Below are positions 53,758-62,921 of a DNA stretch of 64,000 nt, in pieces. Source of the DNA: Pocillopora verrucosa (Eukaryota; Cnidaria; Anthozoa; Scleractinia; Pocilloporidae); assembly GCF_036669915.1 (NCBI RefSeq), contig NC_089325.1, forward strand, positions 20,066,331-20,130,330. The letters are read 5' to 3'. The position numbers and the translations under genes are program-made. Under the pieces are notes generated by a model, which did no database searches, was not told the origin of the DNA, and saw only the letters and a program-made list of their open reading frames with translations. Within the stretch, counting starts at the first letter, position 1. Each line of letters starts with the position of its first letter.

Positions 53758-53800
53758 GTCTCTGTAGTGTGGCGGAAGGTCGCAGGCCCTGCCAGAGACA
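53758..53800 (+). pseudogene. tRNA-Val, central deletion
   Basis: 5' acceptor joins directly to the GCGGAAGGTCGCAGG region. Also lacks the T-loop, as 22087 and 53880 do. Confidence 0.7.
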
Positions 53801-53879
53801 CAAGTGATCTTTTGTCAGTATCACGATCGCTATCACATACAACTTGCTTAATAACTTTTTGTAGTTTGTAGTTTTGTAG

Positions 53880-53945
53880 GTTCCTGTAGTGTATGGTTAT
53901 CACGTCCGCCTCACACGCGGAAGGTCACAGGCCCTTCCAGAGACA
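53880..53945 (+). pseudogene. tRNA-Val (CAC), T-loop deleted
   Basis: Anticodon arm perfect (CTCACAC). T-loop missing and the D-loop is one base short. The tandem partner of 53758-53800, 122 bp apart. Confidence 0.8.
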
Positions 53946-54376
53946 CAAGTGATCTTTGTTACTATCACGATCGCTATCACATACTACTTGCTTAATATCT
54001 GTGCCAATTTCAATGCTTGCAAACCCAAATAATTATGTTTTCAAACATTCTTGTCTCCTTGTGAGCAGGTCGTACAGGAAAGGAAAGAGGTCGAAGTAAG
54101 ATGGGCTAGGGTAAGCGACTGAATGCAACCGTGGCTCTTGCAAGATCAAAGCTTCCCCGTTTACCTGAAATTCTCGATCTTCAGAGCTATGGTATACAGT
54201 CTCAGAGATTCAGTATTCATTCACACATTTCATCTAGTTAACATGTTTTTTTGTCACTCATGAAAACTGAATTTGAAGCATTTCCAGGACATTCATTGTG
54301 CCCTTTTCTTTTCAGACACGTCAAACTTATTAGGCATTTCCTGCTTGTCTCACGTCATCATTTTATTATTGTACTG
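53946..54376. repeat. Val-Pro spacer
   Basis: Aligns with 22155-22802. No gene is seen. Confidence 0.55.
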
Positions 54377-54430
54377 GCCTGTTGGTCTAGTGGCATGATT
54401 CTCGCTTCGGGTGCGAGAGGTCCCGGGTCC
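54377..54430 (+). pseudogene. tRNA-Pro (CGG), 3' truncated
   Basis: 5' acceptor, D-arm and anticodon arm (TTCGGGT, CGG) are perfect. The T-arm is cut after CCCGGG. Confidence 0.8.
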
Positions 54431-55236
54431 TATGGCCCTTAGAGCCTATGATTACATACAAGCTTTTGTTTCTCTATCGACTTACTTAAAGGTGTAGGAA
54501 AGGCTCCAAAGATGTCTTCTTATCCAGTTACCTTTTTTTCGTTTGTTGCTTAGGGTTAGCGACGGTGAATACCTATATAAATGTTTTAAGTTGTTTCTTG
54601 GTGCGCACATATACCAATTTTCTAAATTTTTAAAGAACATTAGCCAAAGTTCTGATTTTGTCTTAAGATATTTTCAGAGAATCGAATATTCATACAGGTT
54701 TTACCGTCGCCGTACAAAATTGAATTAACTGAAAGTGCCTTAAGAAAATTGTTGGTGAAAATTTAATTGGTAGTCTGAGTTCGAGAAGAACAACAATTTC
54801 TTAGACACAATTTCAAAATCGCCTTTATCTTCCTCATCAATTCTTGAGCAAGTTAATTAATAACGATACACGTGAGTTATAAAAGGAGCGTAAGCCTCGG
54901 TATCCGCTTGGTCATCCTTTCCTTGGATATTTGGGGTGGTTATTTACACGAGATCTAAACCAAACTGCGGTTTTACGCAGTCAGTAGGCCTCGGATGCTC
55001 TTTAAGAGGGTTGATTTAATTGAATAAAAATGTCCCTCCACTATCAGCTTTCGGCCCTTTTGACACAAAAATAAATGTTCAGATAAAAAGTTTGTCTGAG
55101 GTGAAGATGGCTTAGAACGCGGTTTTGTTAAAGGGTGGCTAAGGCTTTGTTTAAATAACCAGCCGTTGAAGTTTACAAAAAAGATGCTTAATCAACACTT
55201 TACAAGGCAAGCTTTTTCTAAAGAATAAACAAAAGA
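54431..55236. repeat. Pro-Ala spacer
   Basis: Aligns with 48684-49469 and 22874-23310. No gene is seen. Confidence 0.6.
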
Positions 55237-55309
55237 ATCAGAATTGGAGAATCCGGGTATCGATCCCGGTACCTCCCGCATGCTAAGCGGGCGCTCTACC
55301 ATTTGAGCT
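55237..55309 (-). tRNA. tRNA-Ala (AGC)
   Basis: A perfect 73-nt cloverleaf, one D-loop base different from 893-965. TTTT about 15 nt downstream. Confidence 0.95.
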
Positions 55310-56100
55310 AATTCCCCGATGTCTAACTTCTTACCTTTTAGGAATAGAGGGTATCCGGCCCCCTTGTTTAGAATCAATAATTCAGAATTATCTTGACAGA
55401 TCAATTTTATTGAGTAAATATGAGAGACATAATATGATAAAAAATAATTCTTCAGTCGGCAAAGCGTGGTGCGGATAACGAGGTGGTGAATACGATCAAA
55501 CACAGGCAGCAACAACGGACCTAGTAGGTCTTTGTCTGTTTTGTCGAGTGTAGTCGTTGTTGTTGTAGTTTTTTCTTTTACAAAAGAGAGGGTTAACGTA
55601 TTTTTTTTCGCTGGATAGGCTGTCCTTCGTGTAATAAAGTAGCCTTGCACGTTTCCTTAGAGTCCTGATGGCCGGCCTTGAATGATGTCGGGCTGAAGGA
55701 TGTCTAGCCAAGTCATTTGTCATTATGGATCGGTTTCCTGTAAATTGTTGTCCACAGTGAGTTAAAACTTAAAATTATTATTAATTAATTAATAAATTAT
55801 TATGTGTTGCCCTGGGTGACATGTTTGATTTAAAAATACAACTGAGTCGGCTCTGCACGCTTAAGACCGTACACGACTGTAGCCACCTAATCTTTTGGCT
55901 AGCGGTAGAATCTGTACAATTAGAACTTGCTCTTGGTCTGGAAAGAAAAGGTTATAAATTTCTCGGATAGAGATTTTATTCAGATTAAGTACAGACCCTT
56001 CGTGTAAAAGAGCTCTATCGGAATGGAACGCCTCTATCCCAACGAAAAGGCAATTGGAATAGATTGTACATAATATCAGACGACAACAGGGAAAGTGCTA
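55310..56100. repeat. Ala-Pro block with tRNA-Ile relic
   Basis: 55310-55770 aligns with 49543-49990 and 11055-11558. 55800-56100 aligns with 51010-51400. The frame at 55192-55650 reads through Ala and is not a gene. Confidence 0.55.
55452..55511 (+). pseudogene. tRNA-Ile relic
   Basis: CAGTCGGCAAAGCGTGGTGC then GGATAACGAGGT marks the Ile D- and anticodon arms. The acceptor is lost. Confidence 0.5.
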
Positions 56101-56735
56101 CTATTTTGTGGACGGAATAACTAGAAAGAGCGAACTAAAGCTGCTAGGAGTTACTGTAAACGAAGATCCATGTAACTGGGACGTTCGATTTGAAAACATG
56201 CTTAGCAAAGCAAGTTCTAGACTGTACATCCTCAGAGTTTGCAAATACTACGGCTTCTCACTACAAGAACTTACACTGCTGTTTGACAGTCTAATTATGT
56301 CACTTTTCACTTACGCAATTGAGGTGTGGGCTTCTGCCCACTACAGTAAATATCTTTCTCATATTGACAAGTTTTGTAAGAGAGCTTTACGTTATGACTA
56401 CATTAGCAAATACACTCCCATAATGGATGTAATTAGAATGAAAGACAGGCTTCTTTGGGACGAGATAACCTCTGACAGCGCAAATCCATTACATGAACTT
56501 TTACCAGCTCAGAGAGCTAGGAGCCTCAGGAAAAGAGGACATAATTACATCCTGCCTCCAGTCAGAACCGAACGCTCTAAACGTTGCTTTTTCAATAGAT
56601 GTCTTTTCGAATTTGTGTAGTTACTTAGTCTTGTATATACATAATAGATAGATATATGTAGGAAATTGTAAGTCCAGACGTTTTGTTTCTGGACGTGTTT
56701 CTTTTTAATAATAAAGATCTTTAGTTAGTTAGTTA
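56100..56735 (+). mobile_element. CR1/L2-like LINE, 3' end
   Basis: The plus frame at 56108-56620 (170 codons) is the C-terminal part of a reverse transcriptase: LKLLGVTVNED, then KASSRLYILRVCKYYG, then SLFTYAIEVWAS, and the VRTERSKRCFFNR tail. A 3' UTR follows, ending in a TTAG microsatellite. The frame is uninterrupted, so this insertion is fairly recent. Empty versions of the site are at 51371-51410 and 38880-38925. Confidence 0.88.
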
Positions 56736-56838
56736 GTAACGTGGACGACCGGTAAGGAGCGATCATTTGACTACACACCTGCTACCTGCTACGCGTCAAA
56801 ACAATAGTAATAATTTTTTTACGGTCTTCACATTACCT

Positions 56839-56908
56839 GGCCTGTTGGTCCAGTGGCATGATTGTCGCTTTTGGCGAGAGGTCGCGGGTTCGACTCCCAG
56901 GTAGACCC
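56839..56908 (+). pseudogene. tRNA-Pro-like pseudogene
   Basis: In register, but the anticodon arm has lost bases (GTCGCTTTTGGCGAG) and the acceptor is mispaired. Confidence 0.7.
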
Positions 56909-57347
56909 GTTTCGTCGTGGAATATGATGTGGGCAGAGCTTTCGTTCCTTCATTTGAGTAATTTAGGACGAAGGAAAGACAAATGAGACAAAATAACTTC
57001 AAACCCGTCGTCAAACTCCGACAAAAAGTTGTTGAATTACAAACTTTTCATTATTTTTTAAAATGATGCAAATGCAATTAAATAGTTATGGTCAAATAGT
57101 CAAAAGCTTTTTCTGTGTGGGTGTTTTGATGTGCAGACACAGCAATTTCGACAATTGTAGAAAGGCGATGAAATTCAAGATGACAAATTGTACTTGAACA
57201 GTACCGATCAACAACCATCAATTGCTGTCCTGTCGTTTGTTGGTCTGACTGACTCGCGAACCGGTAAGTGTTTCTTACATACTCAGACAGGATAAGGTTC
57301 TCATGAAAAGAGTATTACAAAACTAAAATTTAATTTATGATCGAAAA
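56909..57347. repeat. Pro-Val spacer
   Basis: Aligns with 39073-39682. No gene is seen. Confidence 0.6.
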
Positions 57348-57420
57348 TGTTTCTGGCAGGGCTCGAACCTACGACCTTCCGCGTGTAAAGCGGACGTGAT
57401 AACCACTACACTACAGAAAC
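57348..57420 (-). tRNA. tRNA-Val (TAC)
   Basis: A complete 73-nt cloverleaf: GTTTCTG/CAGAAAC plus A, loop TTTACAC (TAC) in TCCGC/GCGGA, T-arm GTAGG/CCTGC (one wobble) around TTCGAGC. TTTT directly downstream on its own strand. The only intact Val(TAC). Confidence 0.93.
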
Positions 57421-57988
57421 CACACTAAATGGTGCATGTAAATAAAAATAAATGAATAAGTGACAATAAAAAACATGCAAGGTGATTCATATGGAAATTA
57501 AACTCTCCTTTGTATTTTTTCGCGATGTAATTTTAAGGAAAAGTGGACACATTCGAGGTGCAAAAAGGCCCTCCTTAAGTGAGGTTCCATACAGACAAGC
57601 CTTTGAGAATATGAATAAAGCCGTACATATCAATAAAGCAAGTATGTTTTTTGGGCATTCTTCTGAAGATTAGCGCAGTCATGCCATCCTTTTCCTTATG
57701 CGTTCAAATGTTATTATTTTTCGGCAACACAATCACAGATAATAACCTTGAAAGTGAGAAAAGATTACCCAAGTATGTTAGGCTGCCTTGATAAAATGAA
57801 TGAAAACGTGATCACGGATTTCTTTCGGTATATCCTTTGTCAGGCGAATTTTCTCTTCTATTCCACTGTTTATTTTGTAGTCTTGAGTGTATCTACGATG
57901 TATTCTCACTGACTAGGTTAGAAACAATAAGGTTCACGACCACTTAACTTTACTTCTTTTCCAGGTGACCAGAAAAAGTCTTATTTCA
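57421..57988 (+). repeat. Val downstream and partial R module
   Basis: Aligns with 37455-37919 and 39790-39980. No gene is seen. Confidence 0.55.
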
Positions 57989-57997
57989 TCTCATTAA

Positions 57998-58897
57998 TAG
58001 AGAATCGTAGATAGATATCGTAAACCCACCCACACCGACAAATACCTCGCTTTCGATTCTCACCATCCTATTTGCCATAAAAAGTCTGTAGCCAAAACTT
58101 TACTTAGGAGGGCTGATTGTCTACCATCATCACTCGATTCGAAGGCTGAGGAGAGGAAATATGTTTCCAATGTCCTAAAGGCAAATGGCTATACAAAAAC
58201 TTTTCTCCGTACCTGCCAAAAACCAGTTACAAATAGTAACGCTCTTGATGAAAGGGAACCAGCGACTGGTTTTGCTGTTATTCCTTACATACAGGGTGTT
58301 ACTGAACCCATGAAGAGAATTTTGAATAGGCACAACGTTAAAGTTGCTCAAAAACCTTTTCAGACTTTGGGGCATATTTTCGCCAAACCTAAGGATCCTG
58401 TCACGAAAGAACAACGAACCGACGCCATTTATTCTATTCCTTGCAATGACTGTGATAACGAATACATCGGACAGACCAAACGCCAGTTTGGTACACGGTT
58501 AAAAGAGCACCAAAAAGCGGTTTTTCTTTGCAAAAAGGAAAATTCAGCTTTATCGGAGCATACTTGCCTAACCAACCATACAATTGGGTGGGATAATTCT
58601 AAAATTATCACTACTAATCGGCGTTACCACCAGCGCCTTTGTTTGGAGGCTTGGCACATTAACTCCGCCCACGCTCCTTTAAATCGTGACGATGGCGGTC
58701 TGCTTCCTGACGCCTATTTACACCTCGTCAGAAAAAAGGCCGCTCATTAGTGATCATATAAAAGGACCTCTTGTTGCAGCGTTTAGATCACCCCTGATGT
58801 AGGCACTAGACAGGAGTGTCGAAACGTTGGGTCTATGAATTGTAACTTCTTCGGTTACATTCATTAAATCTGCAAACCAGTGTAGCTTCAAACTATG
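57998..58897 (+). mobile_element. Penelope-like element, 3' part with GIY-YIG
   Basis: Encodes the end of a Penelope-like reverse transcriptase (YRKPTHTDKYLAF, SHHPICHKKSVAKTLLRRA) and its GIY-YIG endonuclease (CNDCDNEYIGQTKRQFGTRL, then W...A and the final HLVRKKAAH), with the coding part ending at 58750. A 3' region with a hammerhead-like motif follows. It is flanked by a 9-bp direct repeat TCTCATTAA at 57989-57997 and 58898-58906, and the empty site is at about 39985-39993. Only the 3' part of the family's usual length is present, and the element looks fairly young. Confidence 0.9.
58792..58834 (+). ncRNA. Hammerhead ribozyme-like motif in Penelope 3' end
   Basis: CCTGATGTA, then a GGCACT/AGTGTC stem with a 7-nt loop, then CGAAAC, then GTTGGGTC. 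This matches the arrangement of minimal hammerhead ribozymes known from Penelope-like elements (CUGANGA, helix II, GAAA, very short helix III, cleavage triplet GUC), with one departure in the first conserved box. Self-cleaving activity is not shown. Confidence 0.55.
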
Positions 58898-58906
58898 TCT
58901 CATTAA

Positions 58907-59689
58907 AACCTCTTTGTGGCATTCATGAAAAATGAATTTAAAATCTTTCATTTTGCCTTTTTCTTTTCAGAATGAATACAAATTCTTTATTTCTTTGATT
59001 CACACCCGAGTTGCTGAATCACCGGGCTACGTTCTTGTACGGTATAGAGAATAGCACCTAGCCTCCTTTGTTGTATTTATAAACCAAATGCTACACAAGA
59101 CTAATTGTACTACGTGTTTGCTAAAGTGACTGATTAGAAATTAAAGGAGCCTCCACTGAGCATAGCTGCATTGTAAAGAACACACAGGAAGATGCTGACG
59201 GAAAACAGAAATGCGAGACTCCTCTCTTTTCTAGTGCCCCCGCTTTAACCAAGCAAACCTTAGTGAATACGTAAGTTCGCGGTCAAATTTACCAGACTAG
59301 AGAGACGGCGTCTTTTCAAGTTAGGAGCAACAATACCCGGCAAAACTTACAAATGAACCGAAAAAAAGAAAAGTAACCTCTGAGATCCCCTTCAACTATC
59401 AATGAATTTTCAAACGCTTTCTGTCATGAGGTTTCTTACTCTTTTTATCATAATTATTTATTGATTTATTTATTCATTTATACACCGAAGTACCTATTCA
59501 TTCAGTTATTAATATGATTGGTTATCTGTCTATTTATTTATTTACCAATAACTATTTACTTTTAATATTTAGTGTATTCACCCTTTTGTTATCTGGTGGG
59601 TGTTTTCTCTTGTTTGTCCTCTATCTGTAAGCGTTATTTATTTTCAGTTGTGCTCTAGTCTGAAATAAAGACAAATTTTTTCTCCTCAG
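58907..59689 (+). repeat. Recombinase upstream block, copy 2
   Basis: Aligns with 39990-40789. No gene is seen. Confidence 0.6.
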
Positions 59690-60650
59690 TCCCCGAGCAT
59701 CTGCAATCTACAACTTGCATGGTAAAGAGCACCGTTCTGGCTTTCAAAGCGAATGGCACTGTGCGTACTTACCTCGCAGGGTTCAAACGTTGCAAACGAT
59801 GGGCTTCATCATATTATGATTGCTGTTTACCTGTCAATCCTTTTAGGTCGCAGTTTACTCACAGTGCCTACTCAATGAAGCATATTCTCCGATTCCAATT
59901 ATTAACACTGTCTACAGTATTGATTAGGCGCTGCGGATGGTTGGTTCATCAAAAATGTCTACACACCCTCTGGTTATTTAATGGTCAATGCATTTCAGAG
60001 AAGGTTGAGTAGGCCAAAGCTCGAAAAAGATCCTGTGACCCCCGAGATCTTACAAGCCCTCATGATATCAAATATAAAAGATGAATTTCCGTCTCTTTTT
60101 GTTCTCAGACCAGTCGCTCTTTGCCGAATTAGTTTCGCGGGGTTTTTCGTCTAAGTGAATTACGCCATATAAAGGTGTGCGATGTAAAGTTTTTCCATCG
60201 TGTGTTTCTATTTTTCCTAGAATCTTCCAAGACGGACCAATTCCGAGATGGGTCGTGGATTATTATCGCAAGGTCGGATCTTCCGACTTGTCCTGTCAAG
60301 ACTTAAGAGGGTTACGTATCAGCTTCACAAATTGACCTCTGAAAATCTACTTTCGTTTAAAGTTCTTGCCACACTTTGTTCAAAACAGAAAGTACGGGGC
60401 TAGGGGATTGTTTACACTAGAGGCAGAGAACTTCTTGAAAACGCTTTTAGAGAACTCACAGACGTTTCTAAGGTTAATTTCCATAGCCTTGGGGCTGGAG
60501 GAGCCACCTTTGCGATTAATACTGGAGCTTTTGATTGGCTTTTTAAGCGAAACGGTCTTTCGGCTAGCAGAAACGCTGAGGATGGCAAAGACAAATTCTC
60601 GTTTATTAGTGTCATAATCTTTAAGAATTGAGATAAAGCGTTTTGTATCG
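59690..60650 (+). pseudogene. Broken tyrosine recombinase gene, copy 2
   Basis: The fuller of the two long copies. The N-terminal core-binding part lies at about 59719-59900 (RTYLAGFKRCKRWASS), the start of the catalytic region at 60010-60240, and the C-terminal catalytic end at about 60366-60630, including a SLGAGGATFAINTG segment that corresponds to the box around the second active-site arginine in this family. It is a fossil with several breaks. Same gene as 40790-41430 and the tail at 24435-24600. Confidence 0.78.
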
Positions 60651-60724
60651 TAAGACTATGCCCAGCAGGTCGGGAATTTTGAAATGGGAATTTTTCTAAT
60701 CTCCTGTAAAAAAACTAGCCATCT
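60651..60724. other. Inversion junction
   Basis: Sequence follows the recombinase 3' flank (as at 24580-24620) until about 60680, then switches to the reverse complement of the 20.6 kb Asp block. This marks where the array orientation flips. Confidence 0.65.
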
Positions 60725-60749
60725 TTCCTGCGGGGAATCGAACCCCTTT
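60725..60749 (-). pseudogene. tRNA-Asp 3' fragment, inverted
   Basis: Reverse-complement twin of 20570-20594. Confidence 0.65.
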
Positions 60750-61549
60750 AAGTTAAACAGCCACGAGTTCACCATTGTGTCATTGATCATGAAGGGACAA
60801 GGCTAAAGCAGCTGCTTCGCCTGTATTCCGGCAGACTTCCTCCTGCCTTGGAAAAGAAGCAAAGTTAAGTGATTGTGAATCTTATTGTTTCTGACGAAAA
60901 GTCGATTAGATTCATTGTAGATGCACTCAAGACTACAAGAGGAACAGTGGACTAGAAGAGAACATTCTCCCAACGAAGGATTTACTGAAACAATTCCGTG
61001 ATCATGTTTTTCATTCATTTTAGCAAGGCAACCAAAGTCGAAACAACTTTTGCCACAATCGTTTGCACTATAAGAAATCCAAGTTTCATCATCATCCTCT
61101 TATCATAATAATTTTTTTTCCTGAGTATTTTGAGGGTGAGTTAACTAAAAACGCGCTTACCGGTGGCTACTCAGTCTGGATTGTCCTGTCTATGCTCGTG
61201 TAAAGACCAGATGAATAAACTTGTTGGTATGACACCTTTCCTGCACCATTTACTTAACCTCCGTCTTGCGATTATTTGTTGGGATTCGCACGAGTGCTGT
61301 TTAATGCTCCCAACAGAAACCAAGAACAAAATGAAAAAAACAGGTGCGCAACGAGTACACATGTGCGCGAAGAATCGCAATATGTACACCCATGAGATAA
61401 ATTTCACATGCAGTAATTTCACAAAAGCAGTCCGGCATTTCTGAGAAAATTTAGGAATGGATATCAAACATCCGTGTAAGACGGTGATTTTCTGCATTTA
61501 ATTATTTATAGATCAAAAACTCTGTTCGCATCATATTCCACAACAAAAC
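60750..61549 (-). repeat. Inverted R module and Pro-Val spacer
   Basis: 60750-61030 is the reverse complement of 20260-20530. 61030-61549 is the reverse complement of 18618-18960. No gene is seen; the mutual frames at 61163-61497 are not conserved. Confidence 0.65.
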
Positions 61550-61618
61550 GGGCATCTCCGGGAGTCGACCCCGGGACCTCGCACCCAAAGCGAGAGTAAT
61601 GCCATTAGACCAACAGCC
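61550..61618 (-). pseudogene. tRNA-Pro (TGG) pseudogene, inverted
   Basis: Anticodon arm CTCGC/GCGAG with loop TTTGGGT is perfect; this copy is better preserved than 18547 and 35992. The acceptor is mispaired and the variable region is short. Confidence 0.7.
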
Positions 61619-61679
61619 ATGAGTTCACCATAGTGTCAATTTGATTTCTTTTCTGCCCCAGATGTCTTCGCTAACATTG

Positions 61680-61738
61680 GAGAGTTGATATCTAAACCTA
61701 CGATGCTACTAAATGGGCGCTCCAACCAACTGCAACCC
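61680..61738 (-). pseudogene. tRNA-Thr-like relic, inverted
   Basis: Counterpart of 18425-18481 and 35902-35957. Same missing T-arm. Confidence 0.5.
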
Positions 61739-62471
61739 AAGCAATAATTTTGATTTAGAAAAAAACAAATCTGAATTCGAAGGACAATCGTTGCTACAAG
61801 CTGGCACTATTTTAGGATCTCTTTGAGGAAACTACAATAGAGACAGGTGAAGTTAATTAAATGTTCTTGGCCATGATCATAGTTTCCGATCATCGCAAAA
61901 GACGTTGGCAGATGTACACCATGTATTAGCCGTAGCCCGTTTTCTTCTTTTTTTTTTTGAAATTGCTTTACCAGTTTAGATGCCATTGACGACCAGAAAC
62001 GTTATATAACAAACGTCCGTTACCACGACGATCACCAACAAAAACATCATTAACTCTCTAATATTGCTCTGTTTTAGAGACTCATGCAAGATACTATAAA
62101 GGGACGAGGTTTAAGCAGCTGCTTCGCTTGCATCCAGACCTCCTCCTGCCTTGGAAAAGAAGCAAAGATTAGCGATCGAGAACTAATTGTTTCTCGTGCA
62201 AAGTCGAGGAGAATGCATTGTAGATGCACTCTAGTCTTTAAGACTTCGACTGGAACAGTGGAATGGAATGGCAATCAGTTTCATCTGCCACATGATTTAT
62301 CTAAAGAAAAGCGTGATAACGTTTTTCGTTCATTCAATCAAGGCAACCAAAGTCAGATAAAAACAACAAAAAGCAATCGAGAACAAGCGTAGGTAATCTT
62401 TGTTTGCTTTCAAGCTGATTATCTGTCAATGGCATTGCCTGGCAATCATAACATTTGAAAGCAAAAGGAAT
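61739..62471 (-). repeat. Inverted Asn downstream R module
   Basis: Reverse complement of 35172-35901. No gene is seen. Confidence 0.65.
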
Positions 62472-62486
62472 CGTCCCCGGGTGGGA

Positions 62487-62524
<38 letters not shown>

Positions 62525-62545
62525 GACCGATTGCGCCACGGAGAC
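62472..62545 (-). tRNA. tRNA-Asn (GTT)
   Basis: A perfect 74-nt cloverleaf: GTCTCCG/CGGGGAC plus G, loop CTGTTAA in TTCGG/CCGAA, T-arm GGTGG/CCACC around TTCAATC. TTTT 5 nt downstream. The most intact Asn gene here. Confidence 0.95.
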
Positions 62546-62921
62546 TGTGCAAAGTCAGGACTAGAAATTCGTAGAAAGGCTACACTCTTGAAATGTGGCA
62601 AGTTCAAGTCATGACTGGAAGATTTCTTTTCTTTTCTTCTCCCCCTTTGTATTTCAAATTCGACTTTCCACGACAAAACCATCACGCAATGTAATTTTTG
62701 TGACTGTATATCAAATAGCGGAGCGCCCGCTTTGTACGCGGAAGTCGAAACCCGGATTCTCCATTGTATTATATTTTGCTTTTTGCCCATATTTGGACGC
62801 ACAGCTCTGATGGTCAGCCATATTTCAAGGGCTCGTTTGAGCAAAGCTGACTGGCTTTTGATCAAAGGTCAGAAGAATGACCATTGCATGTTGTGGTTGC
62901 TTTATCACGATCGGAAACATT
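62546..62921 (-). repeat. Inverted Ala-Ile spacer with tRNA-Ala relic
   Basis: 62708-62763 is an Ala relic (loop TTTGTAC, D-arm missing). 62785-62885 is the reverse complement of 42660-42780. No other gene. Confidence 0.5.
62708..62763 (+). pseudogene. tRNA-Ala relic
   Basis: GCGCCCGCTTTGTACGCGG anticodon arm and the final CCCGGATTCTCCA are kept. The 5' acceptor and D-arm are replaced and the T-arm is shortened. Confidence 0.6.

Noticed and set aside
55192-55650. 152-codon minus-strand ORF
   Set aside because: It runs through the intact tRNA-Ala gene and its flank and is not kept in parallel copies.
58429-58611. Minus-strand ORF
   Set aside because: Antisense of the GIY-YIG domain of the Penelope-like element.
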